64,000 nt of DNA from Tumebacillus avium (GCF_002162355.1 NZ_CP021434.1:4146001-4210000), one strand, 5' to 3'. Positions 8,602 through 16,765 are shown, counted from the stretch's first letter. Numbers and translations are program-made. Notes: generated by a model from the letters alone, not told the origin.

Positions 8602-8663
8602 AGGCTTGTCCGAATTTTCGACTTATTATGACTGTATTTTTCGACAGCATGAGCCTTTTTTTC
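8602..8663 (+). other. Possible small structured RNA or terminator in a gene-free stretch
   Basis: On the plus strand AGGCT (8602-8606) can pair with AGCCT (8652-8656), enclosing two smaller hairpins (GTC-C-GAA/TTCGAC and CTGT/ACAG), and is followed directly by a run of seven T. No plus-strand gene lies upstream. A weaker GAGGC/GCCTC hairpin with TTTT lies near 8571. The region 8555-8730 shows no convincing ORF. Confidence 0.3.
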
Positions 8664-8729
8664 GCAGCTCTAGCAATTTGACTCTAATTTAATAGACGCA
8701 GGATCTGAGTGAAAGGTTACAACGTTGAC

Positions 8730-8758
8730 AAAAAAAGAAGAAGCCCGGCGGCTTCTTC
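8730..8758 (-). terminator. Terminator of the GNAT gene
   Basis: GAAGAAGCC / GGCTTCTTC stem with CGGC loop, followed on the minus strand by T7, one base after the GNAT stop codon. Confidence 0.85.
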
Positions 8759-9304
8759 CTACTCGTTCGTTCGATTCCAGTGCGGATTGACGATCGCAAA
8801 ATGCACGCAGTCACGCCACTCCTGGTTCAGCCATATGTACTTTTCGGAGCGCCCGACATATTGAAACCCCAGCCGCAGCACCGCCATCTGGGCCGGGACA
8901 TTGGTGGTTAAGGTTGACGCTTCGATCCGATGCAGCCGATGCGTGTCAAATCCTTCCCGCACCAGCAGGCGCAGCGCTTTGCTGGCGATCCCGTGTCCGG
9001 CGTGACAGCGGCTTAAATGACAGCCGATCTCCGCCTTCTGACGCGGCCCGCGCATGATGTCATACAAGTGGCAGCGCCCGGCCAAATCCCCATTGCAGTT
9101 GCGGATCAGGTAGGAGAACCGCTCTCCCGTTTTGTTCGCCGCCAACTGCTTCTCAAACAGCTCGCGCAGCTTTTGCGGATGGTAAAACAGGTCATCATCC
9201 CGCCCCGGAACCGTCTTGCGCAAAAACTCGCGGTTATTTATTTCAAACTCGATCACTTCTTCATAATCCGCTTCTGTGATCAGTTGGATCTCGATGTCTG
9301 ACAC
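8759..9304 (-). CDS. GNAT-family N-acetyltransferase (RimJ/RimL type)
   Basis: 181 residues with the GNAT fold: ISLO-like start IQLITEADYEEVIEFE, a central strand AEIGCHLSRCHAGHGIASKA (acetyl-CoA pyrophosphate loop R/Q-x-x-G-x-G/A, here HAGHGIA), then RIEASTLTTNVPAQMAVLRL and GFQYVGRSEKYIWLN. This pattern is that of ribosomal-protein or small-molecule N-acetyltransferases; the substrate cannot be deduced. I chose the GTG at 9304 because GGAGG lies seven bases upstream, within the sequence that would encode a longer N terminus. It is a single-gene unit with its own terminator. Confidence 0.85.
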   Translation of the reverse strand: MSDIEIQLITEADYEEVIEFEINNREFLRKTVPGRDDDLFYHPQKLRELFEKQLAANKTGERFSYLIRNCNGDLAGRCHLYDIMRGPRQKAEIGCHLSRCHAGHGIASKALRLLVREGFDTHRLHRIEASTLTTNVPAQMAVLRLGFQYVGRSEKYIWLNQEWRDCVHFAIVNPHWNRTNE

Positions 9305-9360
9305 GGAACTTCCTCCATTCAACCCAGCAAATCTACACCGTTCGACAAAAATACGACCTG

Positions 9361-9386
9361 AAAAAAAGGCCTCCGTTAGAGGCCTT
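9361..9386 (-). terminator. Terminator overlapping the end of the XRE gene
   Basis: AGGCCTC / GAGGCCT stem followed on the minus strand by a T7 run. The stop codon of the XRE regulator lies in its loop. Confidence 0.85.
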
Positions 9387-9873
9387 CCTGCGCACCGCCA
9401 TCTTCTGCCAGCTCACGCAAACGCTTGTGCGCTTCCGAGGGGTCCATGCTGTAGTAGTGCAAAAAATGATCCTCGTCGATGATCCGGAAGTGTCCGGTCA
9501 GCACATGCTTTTGCAGGCAAAATCCGCCTGAGCGCTGCATCTCCGTCCACCATACTTTGCCGCCCATCGTCTTGTACCATGCGCCGGAACGGCGTTTTCC
9601 GGAGACCAGATCGAGGATTTCCAAAACCGATTCCCCGAACATCGCCTGCACGATCTCGCTTTTGCGAAACAGCACCGCCGTTAAGCCTGCCGCCGTGAAT
9701 CCGAGCGTCTGGCGGCCCTTTTCCACCTGCACCAGCGTTTTTTTCGAAATGCCGATCAGCTCGGCCATCTTGTCTTGCGTCAGATCCAGATCTGCCCGAA
9801 TCAGGCGCAGCTTGTCCGACACCATCTTGTCGAACTGTTCGCGGCTAAATCCTTGTTCGGTCCCCTGCTCCAC
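9376..9873 (-). CDS. XRE-family transcriptional regulator
   Basis: 165 residues. An N-terminal Cro/CI helix-turn-helix spans residues 18-60 (LRLIRADLDLTQDKMAELIG then ISKKTLVQVEKGRQTLG), followed by a C-terminal part with no recognised effector domain (WYKTMGGKVWWTEMQRSGGF). The start is GTG with AAGGTGG upstream. The promoter has a perfect TTGACA box, and a GTGTAA-TT-TTACAC palindrome lies over and just after the -10 element, so negative autoregulation is likely. It is transcribed alone, between terminators. The regulated process is unknown. Confidence 0.83.
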   Translation of the reverse strand: MEQGTEQGFSREQFDKMVSDKLRLIRADLDLTQDKMAELIGISKKTLVQVEKGRQTLGFTAAGLTAVLFRKSEIVQAMFGESVLEILDLVSGKRRSGAWYKTMGGKVWWTEMQRSGGFCLQKHVLTGHFRIIDEDHFLHYYSMDPSEAHKRLRELAEDGGAQEGL

Positions 9874-9898
9874 TGCGTCCGACCACCTTGTCGTATTT

Positions 9899-9937
9899 GT
9901 GTAATTTTACACTACACAAAGGGGCTGGTTTTGTCAA
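9899..9937 (-). promoter_or_regulatory. Promoter and putative operator of the XRE regulator
   Basis: TTGACA (9937-9932), 17-bp spacer, TAGTGT (9914-9909) on the minus strand. The palindrome GTGTAATTTTACAC at 9899-9912 overlaps the -10 box and the expected start of transcription. Confidence 0.65.
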
Positions 9938-9943
9938 ACGCCA

Positions 9944-9977
9944 TAAAAACGCTCCCTGCCATCAGACAGGGAGCGTT
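9944..9977 (-). terminator. Terminator of the HesB-like gene
   Basis: AACGCTCCCTG / CAGGGAGCGTT 11-bp stem followed by T-rich sequence on the minus strand, just after the HesB-like stop codon. Confidence 0.85.
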
Positions 9978-9988
9978 AGAAAAGCTCG

Positions 9989-10282
9989 TCAGCACTGCGA
10001 GCCGGGAATGCTCTCATCGTAAATCGAAAAGCCGTCATCCTGATCATAGTCGATCACGAGGTCCTGTACCAGCGACGACGTTTTCGAGCCAAACAAAAAC
10101 AGGATGCCTTCTTCTTCTACCTGGGTATCGCGCGGAGCCGGCTCATCCAGAGCCAGTTTATAGGTTGGGCCGCCTCAGCCCGGCAGCACATAGATGCGCG
10201 CGCCATGGTTCTCTTTGCCCGCTTCCTGCTGGAGCTCTTTGATCCGCTCCACGGCGGCCATACTGATGTCGATCGAAATCAT
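9989..10282 (-). CDS. HesB/IscA-like protein with in-frame TGA (candidate selenoprotein)
   Basis: Read through a single in-frame TGA (10177-10175, codon 36), this is a 97-residue HesB-like protein: MISIDISMAAVERIKELQ at the start, ARIYVLPG-U-GGPTYKLALD around the TGA, and a C terminus ending GSQC. The TGA sits where HesB-like relatives have the conserved Cys of the G-C-x-G-P segment. HesB-like selenoproteins are a known bacterial family. Immediately downstream a 7-bp hairpin with loop TGGAT fits the bacterial SECIS rules: apical loop 25 nt after the UGA, with G in the first two loop bases. GAGGTG precedes the ATG and a strong terminator follows the final stop. Without Sec insertion the product would be a 35-aa fragment. 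No sel genes are in the window; a sequencing error or decayed gene remains possible. Confidence 0.7.
10132..10174 (-). promoter_or_regulatory. Candidate bSECIS element
   Basis: Directly after the in-frame TGA on the minus strand, CTGGCTC (nt 19-25) pairs with GAGCCGG (nt 31-37) with one G-U pair and a TGGAT loop. A lower GCGG/CCGC pairing may extend it. Position and loop match the bacterial SECIS consensus; this was judged by eye. Confidence 0.55.
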
Positions 10283-10311
10283 CTTCCTCACCTCAACACC
10301 AGTGTAGCACA

Positions 10312-11295
10312 TCAATGCGCACTGAAGAAATCCCACATCACCCGCGAAGCATCCGGGCCGTAGGGATCGGTGTACGAACCGGCCGTGGAACCGCCCGACC
10401 AGGCGTGCTCCAGCCCGCTTACTTTATAGTAGTGAATCAGCGAACTTCCGCTTCCGTCGTTGTAGACGTATTTCGTATAGCTGCGGCCGTTCACCGTGCC
10501 GCTCGTGGTCAGCTCGGCCGTATTGTTCACCGAGCCGTTGTCCGAACCGTCATCGACGAGGTCGTTTGTCTGCGCCCACTGAGTAATCACCTGTGCGGCG
10601 TTGATGAGCTCGACTGTGGTGTCGCTCGTGCCGTGGAACACGATCACCGGCATGCGGCGCTTGTAGCTCCCCATCTCATAATAGGCGTCTCGCCCGGCTG
10701 TGTTCGGATCGATCCCGCCGTATGACATCGCGGAGATCCCGCCCGCCGCCGTGTTGGCAGCGTTGTATTCCACGCCTGCGCTCACGCCAACTGCGCGAAA
10801 CACATCCGGATAGGTCGCCCCCATGATCACGCTCATGCCCGCCCCGGCCGACAACCCGGCCACATAGACGCGGGAGCTGTCGATGCTGTACTTCGCCTTC
10901 ACCGCATCGACCATTCCTTTGATGATCGCAGGCTCGCCGCTGCCCCGGTGCTGGTTGTAGTCATAAAACCAATTCCAGCAAGCGTTCGGATTGGCGTACA
11001 CGTTCATCTCCGGGTACAGCACGATAAACTTCTTCTCTTCGGCCAGCGCATTCATCCGCGTCCCGGCGGCAAAGTCGTTCGGATTTTGCAGACAGCCGTG
11101 CAGCATCACCATCAGCGGCACTTTCGTCCCGGCCGTGTAAGTGCCCGGCACATAGACCTTGTAGTAGAAGTTGCTTCCATAATAGTACGAAGTAAAAGTC
11201 CCGGCTGCTTCTGTGACCGGCAGATAAGCGGTCATGAAAATCAGGGTCAGCGCCGCCAGCACCAGCTGTTTGATGATCTGTCTCATCTTCCCCAA
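10312..11295 (-). CDS. Secreted CE1/PHB-depolymerase-type esterase
   Basis: 327 residues with a signal peptide (LVLAALTLIFMTAYLPVTEA). The alpha/beta-hydrolase core begins VPLMVMLHGCLQNPNDFAAG, the oxyanion and polymer-contact segment shared by poly(3-hydroxybutyrate) depolymerases, LpqC and feruloyl esterases. The nucleophile elbow is VYVAGLSAGAGMSVIMG, and the catalytic His lies in SGLEHAWSGGSTAG near the end. It has no separate substrate-binding domain. It therefore hydrolyses esters outside the cell, possibly short-chain polyester or aryl esters. The start is probably TTG at 11295, with GGGGGG six bases upstream (ATG at 11286 is the alternative). Its promoter carries the GTAAC direct repeats found at three other promoters here. 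Confidence 0.87.
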   Translation of the reverse strand: MGKMRQIIKQLVLAALTLIFMTAYLPVTEAAGTFTSYYYGSNFYYKVYVPGTYTAGTKVPLMVMLHGCLQNPNDFAAGTRMNALAEEKKFIVLYPEMNVYANPNACWNWFYDYNQHRGSGEPAIIKGMVDAVKAKYSIDSSRVYVAGLSAGAGMSVIMGATYPDVFRAVGVSAGVEYNAANTAAGGISAMSYGGIDPNTAGRDAYYEMGSYKRRMPVIVFHGTSDTTVELINAAQVITQWAQTNDLVDDGSDNGSVNNTAELTTSGTVNGRSYTKYVYNDGSGSSLIHYYKVSGLEHAWSGGSTAGSYTDPYGPDASRVMWDFFSAH

Positions 11296-11318
11296 GTCAA
11301 TCCCCCCCTTATGGGGTT

Positions 11319-11350
11319 ACTGTATCAGGGAAGAGTTACTCGTCAGTTAC
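11319..11350 (-). promoter_or_regulatory. Esterase promoter with 11-bp-spaced GTAAC direct repeats
   Basis: Minus strand: GTAACTGACGA then GTAAC (11350-11335), 10 bp, then TACAGT as -10 (11324-11319). There is no recognisable -35 box, which fits an activator-dependent promoter. The first repeat begins inside the stop codon of the upstream alpha/beta hydrolase gene. Confidence 0.65.
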
Positions 11351-12114
11351 CCGGCAAACCGCACGATGTCCTGCAGCAGCCGCTCCGGCGCTTCGACATT
11401 TGGCGAGTGTCCGACGTGCTCATACAACACCAGTTCGCTGCCCGGAATTCCTTCGTGCGTCCGCTCCATCATGTCCTGGGTGATCAGCGAGTCGAGCTGC
11501 CCGTAGACGATCATGGTCCGCACATGACCCCGCCCCAGCTGTTCGCGATAATCGGCCTCACCAAGCGATGTGTAGTTCGGCACCGCCGTCTGGGCAGCGA
11601 TCATCGCATCCTCGACCAGCAGTTCGAAAAATTCGCCTTGAGCAGCGGTCGGCACCACGGCGGCCAGCGACATCTTCATTAAGTTGCGGTCGCTGACCAT
11701 CTGCTCGATCAACGGCTTGCGTTCATCTGGCGTGACCAGCCCGTCGATCGGGGCTGAGTTGAGCAGCAGCATCCCGTCGACCAGCTCCGGCGCGTTCGCC
11801 GCGATGTCCATCGCCACCGAACCGCCCAGCGAATGGCCGACCAACACGACTTGCTCATGTCCAAGATGCTTCAGCAAAGCGCGCAGATCGGCGCTGTACT
11901 GCTTGATGTTGTTGCCTTTTCCGCCATCGCCCGCGCTTTGCCCGCAGCCGCGCAGGTCGGCGCGCACCACCGTATAACGCTCGGCCAGCGGCGCCATCAG
12001 ATGCTCCCACCAGCGGCTCGAAGCGACGTTGCCGTGAATCAGCAAAATCACCTTGCTCCCAACGCCTGCCTGTTCATAATACAGATCGATTCCATTAATA
12101 GGTACGTGCGGCAT
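11347..12114 (-). CDS. Alpha/beta-fold hydrolase
   Basis: 255 residues, no signal peptide, so cytoplasmic. It has LLIHGNVASSRWWEHLMAPL (oxyanion HGN motif), VRADLRGCGQSAG, the nucleophile elbow VVLVGHSLGGSVAMDIA and the catalytic His in YEHVGHSPNVEAPERLL. The family includes esterases, lactonases and C-C bond hydrolases. It is the last gene of the Liv-type transporter operon, 12 bp after livM, so it may act on the imported ligand, for example opening a lactone or ester before CoA activation. The exact substrate is unknown. Confidence 0.85.
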   Translation of the reverse strand: MPHVPINGIDLYYEQAGVGSKVILLIHGNVASSRWWEHLMAPLAERYTVVRADLRGCGQSAGDGGKGNNIKQYSADLRALLKHLGHEQVVLVGHSLGGSVAMDIAANAPELVDGMLLLNSAPIDGLVTPDERKPLIEQMVSDRNLMKMSLAAVVPTAAQGEFFELLVEDAMIAAQTAVPNYTSLGEADYREQLGRGHVRTMIVYGQLDSLITQDMMERTHEGIPGSELVLYEHVGHSPNVEAPERLLQDIVRFAG

Positions 12115-12126
12115 GATCCTTCCCCC

Positions 12127-13089
12127 TTACGATCGCATCCATTTGTCTTTGATCGTGCCGAGAATCCCTTTGGGGAAAAACATCACGATCGCGATATAAA
12201 CCAGTCCAAAGAACAACAGCCAGCGCTCAAAGATCGGATGCACCGAAGACAATGACGACAGCCATTCGTGAGCAAACGTAACAACACCGGCGCCAAAGAT
12301 CGCGCCGACCAGCGTCCCGGTGCCGCCGACGATCGTCATCAAGAGCGCGTCGATCGTGCGGTCAAGGCCCAGCACCGAAGTGTTGATATAGCGCTGAAAC
12401 ACCGCCCACATCCCGCCGGCCAGCGACGCGACGATGCCGGAGATGACCAGCGAGACGATCTTGTATTTCACCACGTCGTAGCCCAGCGACTCCACGCGGT
12501 GTTCATTTTCCCGGATCGCCTGCAAGGTGCGCCCCAGCGGTGAATCGACCACGCGCCGCAAGAACAGATACATCACGAGCAGGAAGACCAGCGCGAAGTA
12601 GTAAAAGGCGATCCGCTCGCGGAAGATCGCCGGCACCGGAATGTAGGTGATCCCGTCATTGCCGCCGGTCAGAGAGCTCCATTTTTCCGAAACGATGAAA
12701 AACAGCTCGGCCAACGCCAGCGTGATCATCGAAAAATAGACATCTTTCACCCGCAACGACACGGCACCGATCAAAATGCCGATCAGCACGGCGATCGCCA
12801 CCCCCAAGAGCAGCGCCACGACCAGCAGATTCGGCTCTTTGGTCCTGGAGAGCATGATCCCGACCGAATACGCCCCCGTGCCAAAGAAAATCGCATGTCC
12901 AAACGAAACGATGCCCGTGTAGCCAAGCAGCAAGTCATAGCTCATCGCATACACCGCCAAAATAAAGACCGAGATCAGCAGCGACAGCAAGAATCGGGAC
13001 TCGGTGACAAACGGCAGCACGGCGAGCACCGCAAACAAGACGGTCAACAGCAGCTTATTGTTCAAAATTCGCGCTCGCACCCCGCTCAC
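12127..13089 (-). CDS. livM: Liv-type ABC transporter permease (LivM family)
   Basis: 320 residues with about eight to nine hydrophobic segments and the family segment MSYDLLLGYTGIVSFGHAIF near the N terminus, and LGRTLQAIRENEHRVESLGY, the cytoplasmic coupling loop. It overlaps the livH stop codon (GTGA). Together with LivH it forms the membrane channel of a branched-chain-amino-acid-type importer. This superfamily also carries aromatic acids, urea, amides and short organic acids. The clustering with acyl-metabolism genes under a shared promoter motif suggests an organic acid rather than leucine. Either of two nearby GTG codons could be the start. Confidence 0.9.
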   Translation of the reverse strand: MSGVRARILNNKLLLTVLFAVLAVLPFVTESRFLLSLLISVFILAVYAMSYDLLLGYTGIVSFGHAIFFGTGAYSVGIMLSRTKEPNLLVVALLLGVAIAVLIGILIGAVSLRVKDVYFSMITLALAELFFIVSEKWSSLTGGNDGITYIPVPAIFRERIAFYYFALVFLLVMYLFLRRVVDSPLGRTLQAIRENEHRVESLGYDVVKYKIVSLVISGIVASLAGGMWAVFQRYINTSVLGLDRTIDALLMTIVGGTGTLVGAIFGAGVVTFAHEWLSSLSSVHPIFERWLLFFGLVYIAIVMFFPKGILGTIKDKWMRS

Positions 13090-13946
13090 CTCCGCACTCC
13101 GAATATTCCTTCAGGTTTTAAGATCAACACGAGCGCCATCAGCGCCACATTCACGGCGACCGCCGCATCCGGCACGTAAAACGCCATAAACGTCTGCAGC
13201 ACGCCGATCAGCAGACTGCCAACAGCAGCCCCGGCAAAGTTGCCAATCCCGCCGATGACGATGACGATAAAAGCGGCCAACTGGTTCTGCATGCCGAGCT
13301 CCGGGAACACCGAGCCAAACGACGGCCCGGCCATCACGCCGCCAAACGCGGCCAGCCCCGCTCCCAGCGCAAACACCATCGTAAACGCTTTTTTGACGTC
13401 GATGCCCAGCGCCTGCACCATCTCCGGGTTCTGCACCCCGGCGCGGATGATCAAGCCGTATTTGGTGCGGGTGAGCAGCAAGTGCACCCCAAGCAGCACA
13501 AGCAGGCCCACACCGATCGTGAAGAAGCGGTAGATTGGGAACGCGTGCTCCATAATGGTGACCACGCCTTGCAATAGCTCCGGCTTGTCAAATCCTAAAA
13601 TGTTCGGGCCCCAGACGATCTTGACCCCTTCGGTCAAAACGATCATCAGGCCCAAGGTCAGCAAAATCTGCGCCACATGATTGCCGTAAAAAGGACGAAT
13701 AAACAACCGTTCCATCAGCCACCCGAGCACGATGCCGCCCAAGGTGCCGCCCAGCAGCGCCAGGATGAAACTGCCGGTCGCGCCATACACCGTCCACCCG
13801 AGATACGCGCCCCAGATAAAAATCGCTCCGTGCGCAAAGTTCAACACGCCCATCAGGCCGAAGATCAGCGACAGCCCGACGGCGATCAGGAAGATCAACA
13901 TGCCCAAGGCAATTCCGTTTAACAACAGATTGAGAATCAGCGACAC
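13086..13946 (-). CDS. livH: Liv-type ABC transporter permease (LivH family)
   Basis: 286 residues, highly hydrophobic, starting LLNGIALGMLIFLIAVGLSL and containing IFGLMGVLNFAHGAIFIWGA, the LivH signature, with the EAA-like coupling loop around GLIIRAGVQNPEMVQALGID. The start is GTG with AAGGGGG upstream, 4 bp after livF. It pairs with LivM in the inner-membrane channel. Confidence 0.92.
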   Translation of the reverse strand: MSLILNLLLNGIALGMLIFLIAVGLSLIFGLMGVLNFAHGAIFIWGAYLGWTVYGATGSFILALLGGTLGGIVLGWLMERLFIRPFYGNHVAQILLTLGLMIVLTEGVKIVWGPNILGFDKPELLQGVVTIMEHAFPIYRFFTIGVGLLVLLGVHLLLTRTKYGLIIRAGVQNPEMVQALGIDVKKAFTMVFALGAGLAAFGGVMAGPSFGSVFPELGMQNQLAAFIVIVIGGIGNFAGAAVGSLLIGVLQTFMAFYVPDAAVAVNVALMALVLILKPEGIFGVRR

Positions 13947-13950
13947 AAGG

Positions 13951-14676
13951 TTACCCCCTTTCCGACCGCAAACCGATGCCGAGATACTTTTGCTTGATCA
14001 ATTCGTCCCCCTGCAGCTCTTGCATCGTGCCCTGATAGACGGTGCGTCCGTCATCGAGCAGAAACACGTCGTCGCCGACACCGCTTGCCATGATGAAATT
14101 CTGTTCGACCAGCACGATTGTCGTGCGCTTTTTCAGCTCAAGAAGTGCTTCCATCACCTTCTCCACGACAATTGGAGCCAGCCCTTTGCTTGGCTCGTCA
14201 ATCAAGAGCAGTTTGTTGTCGTTGACGAACGCCCGCGCGATCGCCAACATCTGCTTCTGCCCGCCGGACAGGTTGCCGCCTTTGCGTTTCCAGGCGATCC
14301 CGAGATCGGGGAACAGTTCCAGCACGACGTCCTGACGCTCCCTGGTCGCATCGTCTCGTTTTCGAATCGCCAGCTTTAGATTCTCTTCCACCGTCAGATC
14401 GGAAAAAATACCCTGGTCCTCCGGCACATAGCCAATGCCTTTCAGCGCCGTGTGGTGCGGAGCCAGCCCCTGAATCTCTTCTCCTTGAAAGATCACTTTG
14501 CCGCTTTTCGGCGGGGTCAGGCCCATGATCGTGCGCAAGGTCGTCGTTTTGCCTGCACCGTTGCGCCCGAGGATCACCGTGACGCCGCCGGCCTTGACAT
14601 CGAGCTCGACGCCTTGCAGAATGTGGTACTGGCCGATATACGTCTGCAATGCTTCAACTTTTAATAGCGTCGTCAT
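13951..14676 (-). CDS. livF: Liv-type ABC transporter ATPase (LivF family)
   Basis: 241 residues. Walker A is VILGRNGAGKTTTLRTIMGL, the signature is NLSGGQKQMLAIARAFV and Walker B is LLLIDEPSKGLAP, the SKGLAP form being typical of LivF. The gene overlaps livG by 23 bp, and its ribosome binding site GGAGGG lies within the end of livG. With LivG it forms the heterodimeric ATPase that drives the importer. Confidence 0.94.
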   Translation of the reverse strand: MTTLLKVEALQTYIGQYHILQGVELDVKAGGVTVILGRNGAGKTTTLRTIMGLTPPKSGKVIFQGEEIQGLAPHHTALKGIGYVPEDQGIFSDLTVEENLKLAIRKRDDATRERQDVVLELFPDLGIAWKRKGGNLSGGQKQMLAIARAFVNDNKLLLIDEPSKGLAPIVVEKVMEALLELKKRTTIVLVEQNFIMASGVGDDVFLLDDGRTVYQGTMQELQGDELIKQKYLGIGLRSERG

Positions 14677-15427
14677 AGAGCCCTCCCAGATACGCGGACT
14701 GCACCAAGTCGTTGTTCATGATCTCCTCTGGCGTGCCGTCGGCGAGCAGCTTGCCATTGAACAGCACGGCCAACTCATCCGACAGGTCGAGCACCATGTC
14801 GATCTTGTGCTCGATCAGCAGGATCGTCTGCCCGCCCGCCGCCTTCAGTTCGCGGATCACCTCGATGATCGCCGGCACTTCCTCCAGTGACATCCCGGCG
14901 GTCGGCTCGTCGAGCAGGAGCAGTTCCGGCTCCAAGGCCAGCAAGATCGCGATCTCCAGTTTCCGTTTGTCGCCGTGCGACAAGTTTTTCGCCAGTTTGT
15001 CCGCCTGGCTGTCCAGATGCACTTTTTTCAGCAGTTCGTGCGCCTGTTGCTCCAAAGCGGAGAACTTGCGGTAGTGGGAGAAGAGGCGGAAACTGACGCC
15101 GCTCACCGCTTGGGCGGCCATGCGGACATTTTCCAGCACCGTCAGGCTCGGCAGCACGTTGGTGATCTGGAACGACCGCCCGATGCCCATGCGCGCCCGC
15201 GCGGCGACCCCTTTCCCAGTCAGGTCTGTTCCTTTAAAGAACACAGCGCCGCGCGTCGCCTTCAACTGTCCGCTGATCAGATTAAAAAATGTGGTTTTGC
15301 CGGCTCCGTTCGGGCCGATAATCGATTTGAAAGTTCCGGGCTTCAATTGAAAATCCACATCGCTTACGGCGACATGGCCGCCAAATTGAATCGTCAGCCC
15401 TTGGGTTGTCAGCAAATGATCTGCCAT
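14654..15427 (-). CDS. livG: Liv-type ABC transporter ATPase (LivG family)
   Basis: 257 residues. Walker A is IIGPNGAGKTTFFNLISGQL, followed by GIGRSFQITNVLPSLTVLEN, which is LivG-specific. The signature is NLSHGDKRKLEIAILLALEP and Walker B is LLLLDEPTAGMSLEEV. It is the first ATPase gene after the binding-protein gene, separated from it by a hairpin that may lower downstream expression. GGAGGTGGCGT precedes the ATG. Confidence 0.94.
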   Translation of the reverse strand: MADHLLTTQGLTIQFGGHVAVSDVDFQLKPGTFKSIIGPNGAGKTTFFNLISGQLKATRGAVFFKGTDLTGKGVAARARMGIGRSFQITNVLPSLTVLENVRMAAQAVSGVSFRLFSHYRKFSALEQQAHELLKKVHLDSQADKLAKNLSHGDKRKLEIAILLALEPELLLLDEPTAGMSLEEVPAIIEVIRELKAAGGQTILLIEHKIDMVLDLSDELAVLFNGKLLADGTPEEIMNNDLVQSAYLGGLYDDAIKS

Positions 15428-15443
15428 ACGCCACCTCCGTGTG

Positions 15444-15471
15444 AAAAGTGCCCTGCTGGTCGGCAGGGCAC
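15444..15471 (-). terminator. Hairpin between binding-protein gene and livG (partial terminator)
   Basis: GTGCCCTGC / GCAGGGCAC 9-bp stem followed by TTTTCAC on the minus strand. Such hairpins after binding-protein genes usually protect the 3' end and reduce, rather than abolish, read-through. Confidence 0.65.
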
Positions 15472-15477
15472 CTCGAA

Positions 15478-16695
15478 TTAATTTTGGATCGGCGGAGCGG
15501 TGTCTTCGCCGCTCAGCTCCTGTACCAGCACCGGCACGAGGTGGTCAGCGCCCGCCTGCTTCTCCAGCTTGACGATGTACATCGGCTGCAAGGCCTGATG
15601 GTCGTCTTTGCGGAAGGTGTAGTCGCCTTTCGCGCCTTTGACGGTCATGCCTTCCAGCACCGGGATCAGCTTCTCGGCATCGGTTGAATCCGTTTTCTTA
15701 ATCGCTTCCACAATCGCGATGCCCGCGGTGAATCCGCCTGCGGTGAACAGATCCGGCGGTGCGTTAAACTGCTTCTGATGCTCTGCGACCAGCCATTCGT
15801 TTTCCTTGGTGCTGGACAGTCCGTAGTAGTACGCCGTCATGCCCTGCAACCCTTCGGCCGCGTCGCCCATCGCTTTGATGCCGGCGATGTCCGGAATCCC
15901 GGTGGTGATCTTCAGCTTGTCGGCGATCTTCAGCTCGTTGATCTGTTTGAACAAGGTAGCGCCGCCCGCGCCAGCCCAAGTGACGATCATCACGTCCGCG
16001 CCGGACTGGGCGGCTTTTTGCAAGTACGGGGTGAAATCTTGCGTGGTCAGCGGCGCAAACTCCTCTTGAATCACCTGTCCGCCCGATTTTTCGATCGCAG
16101 CTTTCCAAGCGGCTGCGCTCGATTTGCCAAATACATAGTCGGGCGCGAGATGGAAGAACTTCTTGCCGAGATTCTCGACCGCGTATTTCCCGCCGGTGGC
16201 AGCATCTTGGGAGAGATTGCGGCCGGTGCGGAAGATGTATTTATTGAAGTTCTTGCCAGTGATCTCGTCGGTCGCCGCCGGATCGACGATAAAAATCTTC
16301 TTATATTCTTCAGCCAGCGGCGCGATCGCCAGTGCGACTGCCGAGTTGGCCGAACCTTGCAGGATGTCGACATTGTCTTCTTCCAGCAGCTTGCGCGCCT
16401 TCTTGATCCCTTCGTCCGGCTTGCCCGCATCATCTTCGACCAGCACTTCAATCTTGCGTCCATCAATCTCGTTTTTGCCGTCGGTCGCATATTGGATGCC
16501 GAGCTTCAGACCGTTGATCTCCTGCCAGCCGTACGCTTCCAGCGCGCCCGATTTCGATGTGACGACACCGATCTTGATCGGCTCTTTGCTTGCGGACTCC
16601 CCGCTCTCTGTTTCTGTCGAACCGCATGCGGTCAACAGCATCGACATAGAAAGCACCGAGACCAGCCCGAGCTTCTGCCATCTCTTTTTCTGCAT
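15478..16695 (-). CDS. Liv-type ABC transporter substrate-binding lipoprotein
   Basis: 405 residues starting with a lipoprotein signal ending LSMSMLLTACGS, so the mature protein is lipid-anchored at Cys. The type I periplasmic-binding fold follows: IKIGVVTSKSGALEAYGWQE, then QGSANSAVALAIAPLAEEYK and MIVTWAGAGGATLFKQINEL. These are the Peripla_BP_6 patterns of LivJ-like proteins that bind amino acids, aromatic acids or short acids. I chose the ATG at 16695, preceded by GAGGGGG, not the longer frame. First gene of the transporter operon; its promoter has the GTAAC direct-repeat motif. Confidence 0.9.
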   Translation of the reverse strand: MQKKRWQKLGLVSVLSMSMLLTACGSTETESGESASKEPIKIGVVTSKSGALEAYGWQEINGLKLGIQYATDGKNEIDGRKIEVLVEDDAGKPDEGIKKARKLLEEDNVDILQGSANSAVALAIAPLAEEYKKIFIVDPAATDEITGKNFNKYIFRTGRNLSQDAATGGKYAVENLGKKFFHLAPDYVFGKSSAAAWKAAIEKSGGQVIQEEFAPLTTQDFTPYLQKAAQSGADVMIVTWAGAGGATLFKQINELKIADKLKITTGIPDIAGIKAMGDAAEGLQGMTAYYYGLSSTKENEWLVAEHQKQFNAPPDLFTAGGFTAGIAIVEAIKKTDSTDAEKLIPVLEGMTVKGAKGDYTFRKDDHQALQPMYIVKLEKQAGADHLVPVLVQELSGEDTAPPIQN

Positions 16696-16733
16696 GATGG
16701 TACCCCCTCGTATAATTTCGAAAAGTTGTAAAT

Positions 16734-16765
16734 ATTCTATCCTGAGAGCGTTACACAAGAGTTAC
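16734..16765 (-). promoter_or_regulatory. Liv operon promoter with 11-bp-spaced GTAAC direct repeats
   Basis: Minus strand: GTAACTCTTGT then GTAAC (16765-16750), 10 bp, then TAGAAT (16739-16734). The arrangement is the same as upstream of the KAS III-like gene and the esterase gene. Confidence 0.68.
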
